The position numbers were made by a program, and so were the translations under genes. Positions 6,486-10,909 of a stretch of 10,909 nt of DNA are shown here, one piece after another. The DNA is from Nitrososphaerales archaeon TH5894 (GTDB lineage: Archaea; Thermoproteota; Nitrososphaeria; Nitrososphaerales; Nitrososphaeraceae): the NCBI GenBank assembly GCA_014523485.1, contig JAATVK010000004.1:1-10909 (forward strand). The letters run 5' to 3'. Each line of letters starts with the position of its first letter. The first letter of the stretch is position 1. A model generated the notes under the pieces. It worked only from the letters and a program-made list of their open reading frames with translations. It ran no database searches and was not told where the DNA came from.

Positions 6486-6510
6486 CTACTTTTATAAACA
6501 GTAAAAGTGG
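6486..6510. repeat. Hairpin-forming inverted repeat upstream of csl4
   Basis: ACTTTTA (6488-6494) and TAAAAGT (6502-6508) are exact reverse complements around a seven-base loop. One T-G wobble and one C-G pair extend the stem to nine. It lies between the 50-residue membrane-protein gene and csl4, about 50 bases ahead of the csl4 ATG. It could be an operator, or a terminator for the upstream unit. Confidence 0.4.
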
Positions 6511-6554
6511 GATGATTTAATAAAATTTCAGTATTGTATGTATATAACGTTCTA

Positions 6555-6707
6555 CTATCCTTGATTGAAAAGTAAGTGAGATATTAATACTATAAAAAAA
6601 ATTCCAACCAGAATTAAACTGATTCCTGAAGCAAAAATTAATTTGAAATTACCTTTTCTTAATTCCCTTTTTAAATTATCAAATTTGAAAAACTTAAGCA
6701 AATTCAT
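6555..6707 (-). CDS. Small single-span membrane protein
   Basis: The product has 50 residues and no recognised family. A basic amphipathic N-terminal part (FKFDNLKRELRKGNFK) is followed by one strongly hydrophobic segment, LIFASGISLILVGIFFIVLISHLLF, that should span the membrane once; the positive-inside rule places the N-terminus in the cytoplasm. The frame stays open upstream to an ATG at 6782, but that version would overlap the UPF0147 gene by 43 bases, and its added residues look unordered. I prefer the ATG at 6707, which has a TATA-like stretch about 20 bases ahead. It may be co-transcribed with the UPF0147 gene. The shape resembles small Sec-type or regulatory membrane peptides, but nothing in the sequence proves this. 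Confidence 0.5.
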   Translation of the reverse strand: MNLLKFFKFDNLKRELRKGNFKLIFASGISLILVGIFFIVLISHLLFNQG

Positions 6708-6739
6708 GATATTTATGGATAATAAAATAGTATTTTCTA

Positions 6740-7030
6740 TTACTGTTCTCTTATACTTTCTAACTTTGAAACTACTTGCCAAAGAGACGTTCTGATATGT
6801 GATTCCATATGTCTATTTTGCGTTAGACTATCTAGCATGCTAACTGCATTAGCTGCTCTAACAGATATACTCCCATTTTTTTCTTCTTTTAAAATATCAT
6901 AAATCTCTTTGATTTGGTTGCGTATTACCCTAGGGAGGTCTTTATTCTCCTTAAATGATTCTAAAGTTGCAATTGTACTCTCAAGCCTTTCTGTGTTCTC
7001 TTTATCACGGATTTCCTTTTTTGGTTTCAT
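6740..7030 (-). CDS. UPF0147 family protein
   Basis: The product has 96 residues, matching the usual length of this archaeal family of unknown function. The hallmark is VRAANAVSMLDSL (58-70), preceded by a helical stretch with a conserved proline-arginine (DLPRVIRNQIKEIYDIL, 31-47). The protein appears entirely alpha-helical and soluble, beginning with a charged helix (KPKKEIRDKENTERLES). The ATG at 7030 has no Shine-Dalgarno. Upstream lies an AT-rich stretch (7061-7070) that may serve as the TATA box. It is divergent from the DUF2024 gene and is followed on its own strand by the small membrane-protein gene. The family assignment is firm; the role is unknown. Confidence 0.85.
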   Translation of the reverse strand: MKPKKEIRDKENTERLESTIATLESFKENKDLPRVIRNQIKEIYDILKEEKNGSISVRAANAVSMLDSLTQNRHMESHIRTSLWQVVSKLESIREQ

Positions 7031-7153
7031 AACAGCAAACTAAACCTCGATTTTGTAAAGAATAAAATTTAGTTGATTATTAGTTATTTATATGTTTTTA
7101 ATTCTCATAAATTTAAAGTTAATAGAATAATGATTTTAAAAGATCTGGTATAG

Positions 7154-7176
7154 AATAAATATTCCTAAATATTTAG
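7154..7176 (+). promoter_or_regulatory. TATA box and 12-base palindrome before the DUF2024 gene
   Basis: AATAAATA (7154-7161) lies 23-30 bases before the ATG at 7184. Immediately downstream, CTAAATATTTAG (7165-7176) is a perfect 12-base palindrome covering the space between the TATA box and the start site, a classic position for an archaeal repressor operator. A separate seven-base inverted pair, AACTAAA/TTTAGTT (7038-7044 and 7068-7074), lies on the UPF0147 side of the same 153-base divergent gap. Confidence 0.4.
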
Positions 7177-7183
7177 TTATACT

Positions 7184-7444
7184 ATGGAATGTGCAGTTTA
7201 TGATACATATGTAACAAAAAAAGATGGAAAAATCATGCATTTTGATGTAATTGTAGAAGCTAGTGCTCCTCATGAAAAAGCAATTGAATATGGAAAGGAA
7301 TATCTAGAACAAGTAGGTCAGGGAAATCAAACAATGACCCAAGAAGAATGTCAATTCTGTCATGTTCAGGAAGCTCCACCTGTAGTTGCGAAGGATATAG
7401 AAAATAGAGGATACTTTATTCAAAAAATGGAAGGTTGTCCATAA
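7184..7444 (+). CDS. DUF2024 family protein
   Basis: The product has 86 residues, full length for the DUF2024 family, whose function is unknown. Recognisable family features are the start AVYDTYVTKKDGKIMHFDVIV (4-24) and the later ECQFCHVQ (55-62). The CxxCH arrangement (C56, C59, H60) plus C85 near the C-terminus could bind a metal or take part in redox chemistry; this is inference. It is small, soluble and has no signal peptide. The gene has its own TATA box, a palindrome at the expected start-site position, and strong T-tracts after the stop, so it is probably a single-gene unit with its own control. Confidence 0.85.
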   Translation: MECAVYDTYVTKKDGKIMHFDVIVEASAPHEKAIEYGKEYLEQVGQGNQTMTQEECQFCHVQEAPPVVAKDIENRGYFIQKMEGCP

Positions 7445-7468
7445 TTTTTTTATTTATATAGTCTTTTT
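7445..7468 (+). terminator. T-rich terminator after the DUF2024 gene
   Basis: A T7 tract directly follows the TAA stop (7445-7451) and a T5 tract lies at 7464-7468. Together they form a double U-tract of the kind used for archaeal termination. Confidence 0.5.
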
Positions 7469-7535
7469 CACTGCATTTAAATTTTAACTCGGACTTATTG
7501 TAGTGATGGTTTAGCAATACCTTAATAAATTTATA

Positions 7536-8372
7536 ATGGATTATAATTTTACAAATTTAATAAATGCATTTACTCAACTAAAAAAATTTAGATCTTATTC
7601 ACTATCAAGACATCATGAGCGATTTCTTTTTCCATATATATGTGGAACATATTTTTCTTATCGCAAAGTAGATGTCTTGAGAATAAAATCAATAGCAGAT
7701 GCAGTCAGTAATAACTTAACTGATTCTATAAAATATTTAGAAGTAGGTTGTGGAAATGGAGATTTTTTAGAAAAGGTGAGAGAATATATTTCAAATGCAA
7801 AAGGAATAGAAAGTAATATAGATATATTTTATTCATTTGGTAAAATTAAACCAGAATATATAGAGATAATGGATGTGAAATATGGTATAGATGAGTTTCA
7901 AGATATCATATTTGTGGGTTGGATGGATCCTGGTCAGGATTTTAGAAAAAACATAGCTGAAAAAACAGATATAATAATAACTACCCTGGACCCTGGTTTA
8001 AGCTTAGCTGCAGAATATGAAGGACATGGTTTCAAAAAAATAGTCAAATGGACTACACCATCTTGGGAAGATGTAAATATTGAAATTAATAACCAATTCT
8101 ATTCAAATCTTGATTCCAAAAGTTTACAGTTCCTTTCTGATTTGAGAGGAGCACATAATTTTTGGTATGTCTATTCTAAAGATAATGTAAAAAGTCATTT
8201 AATAATAGATAACCTAAAAAAACAAATATTACACGAAGAAAATAAGGAAGGCAAGATTATACCATATGATTTCGAAAAAATTCTTGATGAATGTGGATTT
8301 TCCTTTCATCAGTGTTTATATAATAACTATGTAAATTCTAAAACTATATTATGGAAAATAGATTTTCTCTAA
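7536..8372 (+). CDS. Divergent SAM-dependent methyltransferase-like protein
   Basis: The product has 278 residues. Residues 66-80 carry a clear class I methyltransferase motif I, KYLEVGCGNGDFLEKV, followed by a strand ending in an acidic residue (GIES, E92) that would hold the ribose of S-adenosylmethionine. The rest is unusual: an N-terminal cap rich in aromatic and basic residues (FRSYSLSRHHERFLFPYICGTYFSYRK, 18-44 in sense), then DIIITTLDPG (145-154), which may occupy the motif IV position, and a long C-terminal part (about 155-278) without a motif I know. The target could be a small molecule, lipid or protein. No partner genes identify it; neighbours are DUF2024 upstream and the beta-CASP nuclease 62 bases downstream on the same strand. 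No Shine-Dalgarno is seen; the ATG follows TTTATA directly. Confidence 0.65.
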   Translation: MDYNFTNLINAFTQLKKFRSYSLSRHHERFLFPYICGTYFSYRKVDVLRIKSIADAVSNNLTDSIKYLEVGCGNGDFLEKVREYISNAKGIESNIDIFYSFGKIKPEYIEIMDVKYGIDEFQDIIFVGWMDPGQDFRKNIAEKTDIIITTLDPGLSLAAEYEGHGFKKIVKWTTPSWEDVNIEINNQFYSNLDSKSLQFLSDLRGAHNFWYVYSKDNVKSHLIIDNLKKQILHEENKEGKIIPYDFEKILDECGFSFHQCLYNNYVNSKTILWKIDFL

Positions 8373-8434
8373 ACAACAACAAAAAATATAACAAGACTTA
8401 AAGTAACCATACTTATTAGTATCATAGAATAATA

Positions 8435-9694
8435 ATGGAAATTAAAATTTTAGGAGCTGCTAAGGAGGTTGGTCGTTCGGCATTCTTAGTCAGTAATGAA
8501 AATTCTAACATTTTAATGGATTATGGGGTTCTTCTGAAAAAAGAGCCTCAATTTCCACTTCATGTTAAACCAAAAGAATTACGCGCAGTAGTATTATCTC
8601 ACGCTCATTTAGATCATTCTGGCTTTCTTCCCTCTTTATTTTTATCATCATCTAAATTCCCTGTTCTTTCAACTAATCCTACTATTGAATTATCTCAATT
8701 ACTAATTGAGGATATGATAAAGATTTCTGGATTTTATCTTCCATTTGAAAATATTGATTTATACAGAATGCTAAATTATCATAAAAATTTACGCTATAGA
8801 GAACCCTATCCTATAAATGATACATACATAACACTATACGAGTCTGGACATGTTTTAGGAGGATCAACAATTGTCCTTGAAAATAAAGGAAAAAGAATAT
8901 TTTATACAGGCGATATTAATACAAGAGGGTCTAAAATCCTGAGGCCTGCAGATTTAGATATTGACGAAATACATCTAATGATAATTGAAAGTACTTATTC
9001 ACAAACTAATCAAATACCTAGGCTACAATCAGAAAAAGAACTATTAGAATTTGCATCTAAAATAATTGATAACGGTGGAACGTTATTTGTTCCAGCTTTC
9101 TCAGTAGAAAGAGCTCAAGAGATCGCTTGCGTTTTTAAAGCATATAAATTCCCTCATAAAATCGTTATGGATGGAATGGCACTTAAAGTAAATGAAATCA
9201 TGTTAAAATATCCTGAATACATAAGGGATCCCATAGTTTTCAAAAAATATATAGAAGAAGTAGAATGGATCAGAGATTGGAAAAGTAGACGAAGGTTATT
9301 AAAAGAGCCTTGCGTAATTATTTCTCCTGCAGGTATGTTAGTTGGAGGTACTGCTATTTTCTATATGCAAAATATTATGATGTCTGATAAAAATGGTATT
9401 GCGCTTGTTTCTTATCAAGGAGAAAATACTCCTGGAAGAATGTTACTTGAAAAAGGAACTTTTAAAATAAACGGAAAAATAAAAAAAAGTCTGGCTGAAG
9501 TAAAACAATTTGAATTTTCTGGTCATAACAGTAGAGACGAATTATTTGAAATACTAGATGGTATAAAAGGAAATCCAAAAGTACTTACGGTCCATGGAGA
9601 TGGGAATTCTTGTATAAAATTTGCAGAGGAAATAACTGAGAAATATGGTTTTGATGCGGTTGCCCCCAATTCTGGGGATACATTTAAAGTTTAA
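8435..9694 (+). CDS. Archaeal beta-CASP ribonuclease, aCPSF2 type
   Basis: The product has 419 residues: a metallo-beta-lactamase fold with an inserted beta-CASP domain, related to eukaryotic CPSF73. Zinc-site motifs are present: HAHLDH (H56, H58, D60, H61), SGHVLGGS (H139) and TGD (D160). The beta-CASP motifs are A in IESTYS (E185), B in FSGH (H364) and C in TVHGD (H387); histidine in motif C points to RNA rather than DNA as substrate. The protein starts directly at the nuclease domain, so the N-terminal KH domains of the termination factor aCPSF1/FttA are absent. That and the length of about 420 indicate aCPSF2. It is expected to act in RNA cleavage or 5'-end trimming. A small two-CxxC gene and ogg follow closely on the same strand. 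No Shine-Dalgarno is seen. Confidence 0.9.
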   Translation: MEIKILGAAKEVGRSAFLVSNENSNILMDYGVLLKKEPQFPLHVKPKELRAVVLSHAHLDHSGFLPSLFLSSSKFPVLSTNPTIELSQLLIEDMIKISGFYLPFENIDLYRMLNYHKNLRYREPYPINDTYITLYESGHVLGGSTIVLENKGKRIFYTGDINTRGSKILRPADLDIDEIHLMIIESTYSQTNQIPRLQSEKELLEFASKIIDNGGTLFVPAFSVERAQEIACVFKAYKFPHKIVMDGMALKVNEIMLKYPEYIRDPIVFKKYIEEVEWIRDWKSRRRLLKEPCVIISPAGMLVGGTAIFYMQNIMMSDKNGIALVSYQGENTPGRMLLEKGTFKINGKIKKSLAEVKQFEFSGHNSRDELFEILDGIKGNPKVLTVHGDGNSCIKFAEEITEKYGFDAVAPNSGDTFKV

Positions 9695-9722
9695 ATGATA
9701 ATAATAGCAAATTTAAAATTAA

Positions 9723-9932
9723 TTGAATATAATAATTTGCACATTGATAATAAAAAATACCGATCCATTTAAACTAAAAAAATGTACTTCTTGTAAAAGA
9801 GATATAATTTTAAACGCCAAATATTTTACTTATCCACTATCACTTCAATATTTTTGTATGGAATGTGCTCAAAAAGAAATTCCTAAGATAATCGATACAT
9901 TACAAAACGATTTAAAAAAAATAATTAATTAA
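9723..9932 (+). CDS. Tiny two-CxxC zinc-binding-type protein
   Basis: The product has 69 residues from TTG at 9723, or 62 from TTG at 9744; there is no usable ATG. Two CxxC pairs, CTSC and CMEC, are separated by about 20 residues rich in aromatic residues (AKYFTYPLSLQYF), which fits a four-cysteine zinc knuckle or treble-clef unit. A charged helix follows (AQKEIPKIIDTLQNDLKKI). The TTTAAA at 9711-9716 would place a leaderless start nearer to 9744. It sits 28 bases after the aCPSF2-type gene and 39 bases before ogg, so it may share a transcript with both. Such small zinc proteins often bind nucleic acid or dock on larger enzymes, but that is inference here. I do not recognise the family. The paired CxxC and the absence of stops suggest that the gene is real. 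Confidence 0.55.
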   Translation: MNIIICTLIIKNTDPFKLKKCTSCKRDIILNAKYFTYPLSLQYFCMECAQKEIPKIIDTLQNDLKKIIN

Positions 9933-9940
9933 AATTTTCA

Positions 9941-9958
9941 AGTATTCTTGTAAATACT
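9941..9958. repeat. Short hairpin just upstream of ogg
   Basis: AGTATT (9941-9946) and AATACT (9953-9958) are exact reverse complements around a six-base loop, 14 bases ahead of the ogg ATG. A similar small inverted repeat, ATACT-TATT-AGTAT (8409-8422), lies 13 bases ahead of the aCPSF2-type gene. Both may be chance in AT-rich DNA. Confidence 0.3.
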
Positions 9959-9971
9959 AATACGATATAAA

Positions 9972-10909
9972 ATGACTTTTAAACCTAATAAAATCAATCT
10001 AGTTCCTTTAGATCCGGTAAGAACAATTAATAGTGGACAGGTTTTTCTGTGGGAAAAATATAACAATTCTTGGTATGGAATTGATGGAAATTATATTTTA
10101 AAATTAACTATCAATCAGAAAAAACAATACAAAGACAATGAAAATAGAAGCAATTATTTTGAATTGGAAAATAATGATATATATTATAATTCTTTTCCAG
10201 AAAATGAAAATTGGATTTATCATTTTTTTAGACTATGCGATAACCAGAATAAAATAAACAAAACATTATCCAAAGATCACATTATTTTCAATATTTACAA
10301 TAAATACAAAGGTCTAAGATTAATACGGCAAGATCCTTTTCAATGTATTATTTCTTTTGTTTGTGCAAGCAACACTAATTTAAAAAGAATAAGATATATG
10401 CTTAAAAATATCTCCAAAAAATTTGGTAAAAAAGTAACATACAATGGTATAGATTTTGACCTCTTTCCTGATGTAAATGCATTGGCTAATGCTTCTACTC
10501 AGGACTTAATAGGATGTGGTTTGGGATATAGAGCTAAATTTGTAAGGTCAATATCAAACGAAATAAAAAATAATCTGGATCTAAAGTCATTAAAAGATAT
10601 GAAGTACATTAATGCAAAATCAGAATTAACTAAACTTTTTGGAATCGGTAACAAAATTGCGGATTGTGTTCTTTTATTTTCTTTAGAAAAAACAGAAGCA
10701 TTTCCAATAGATATTTGGGTGTATAGGTCTTTATGTCAATATTACCGATGGATGTTTGAAGATAGCAGTATAAGAAAAAGTAACAAGATATCAGAAATTG
10801 AATACAGACTAGTTCATGAAAAGATTCATAGGTATTTTGGAGGATACTCAGGCTACGTCCAACAATATCTATATTATCATATTAGGGATTCTAATAAAAG
10901 AAAGTGGTA
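9972..10909 (+). CDS. ogg: 8-oxoguanine DNA glycosylase/AP lyase, OGG1 type (3' end outside window)
   Basis: Open from the ATG to the window edge: 312 complete codons with no stop, so the C-terminus is missing from view. It removes oxidised guanine opposite cytosine in base-excision repair and nicks the abasic site. The N-terminal OGG domain is present (PLDPVRTINSGQVFLWEK, 12-29), followed by the HhH-GPD core. RQDPFQCIISFVCASNTN (119-136) carries the Asn of the base-flipping region, and LGYRAKFV (184-191) matches OGG1. The hairpin LFGIGNKIADCV holds the catalytic lysine K228, and FPIDIWV holds the aspartate D247; their 19-residue spacing equals human K249/D268. GGYSGYVQQYLYYHIRD (290-306) matches the OGG1 C-terminal helix. 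Trp249 replaces the His found in human OGG1. The start is the only ATG near the domain boundary. Confidence 0.93.
   Translation, partial: MTFKPNKINLVPLDPVRTINSGQVFLWEKYNNSWYGIDGNYILKLTINQKKQYKDNENRSNYFELENNDIYYNSFPENENWIYHFFRLCDNQNKINKTLSKDHIIFNIYNKYKGLRLIRQDPFQCIISFVCASNTNLKRIRYMLKNISKKFGKKVTYNGIDFDLFPDVNALANASTQDLIGCGLGYRAKFVRSISNEIKNNLDLKSLKDMKYINAKSELTKLFGIGNKIADCVLLFSLEKTEAFPIDIWVYRSLCQYYRWMFEDSSIRKSNKISEIEYRLVHEKIHRYFGGYSGYVQQYLYYHIRDSNKRKW

Noticed and set aside
6505..6540. Possible C/D-box guide RNA (GGATGAT near the csl4 upstream gap)
   Set aside because: The C box does not match the consensus exactly and no D box (CTGA) lies at a suitable distance.

Overview
The window looks like a stretch of an ammonia-oxidising archaeon of the class Nitrososphaeria (Thaumarchaeota). 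Five things support this. It carries an archaeal exosome subunit (Csl4), a UPF0147 protein (an archaeal family) and a KH-less archaeal beta-CASP ribonuclease. Most genes have an archaeal TATA-like box about 25 bases ahead of the start codon and no ribosome binding site. The DNA is strongly AT-rich. Gene ends are followed by T-rich tracts rather than classical stem-loop terminators. Two Asn/Ser/Thr-rich secreted proteins resemble thaumarchaeal surface proteins. The genus is not certain; a Nitrososphaerales member such as Nitrosocosmicus would fit.

Layout. Positions 99-1837 hold a divergent pair: an ATP-grasp ligase-like gene (-) and a PHP-family metallohydrolase gene (+), separated by 164 bases that contain a clean inverted repeat. 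Positions 1941-2330 (+) encode a NikR-like ribbon-helix-helix metal regulator, which converges on a secreted Ser-rich protein (2365-3081, -). Next is a 781-residue secreted protein (3303-5648, -) with a LamG-like domain, two F5/8-type-C domains, two prealbumin-like modules and a perfect 15-base tandem repeat that encodes a row of N-glycosylation sequons. Positions 5816-7030 (-) carry csl4, a 50-residue single-span membrane protein and a UPF0147 gene. From 7184 onward everything is on the + strand: a DUF2024 protein, a divergent SAM-methyltransferase-like protein, an aCPSF2-type beta-CASP nuclease, a tiny two-CxxC zinc-binding-type protein, and an OGG1-type 8-oxoguanine DNA glycosylase that runs off the right edge.

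How the genes fit together. The window mixes RNA/DNA housekeeping (Csl4, aCPSF2, OGG) with an accessory surface island (2365-5648). Both surface-protein genes contain in-frame tandem DNA repeats, and only these two genes show Shine-Dalgarno-like motifs. I see no insertion sequence, CRISPR array, tRNA, rRNA, prophage or defence system, and no gap between genes longer than about 220 bases. No undescribed multi-gene system is evident. The points most worth a second look are the sequon array, the ATP-grasp/PHP pair with its shared inverted repeat, the NikR-like protein with one altered metal ligand, and several short palindromes placed at promoters.
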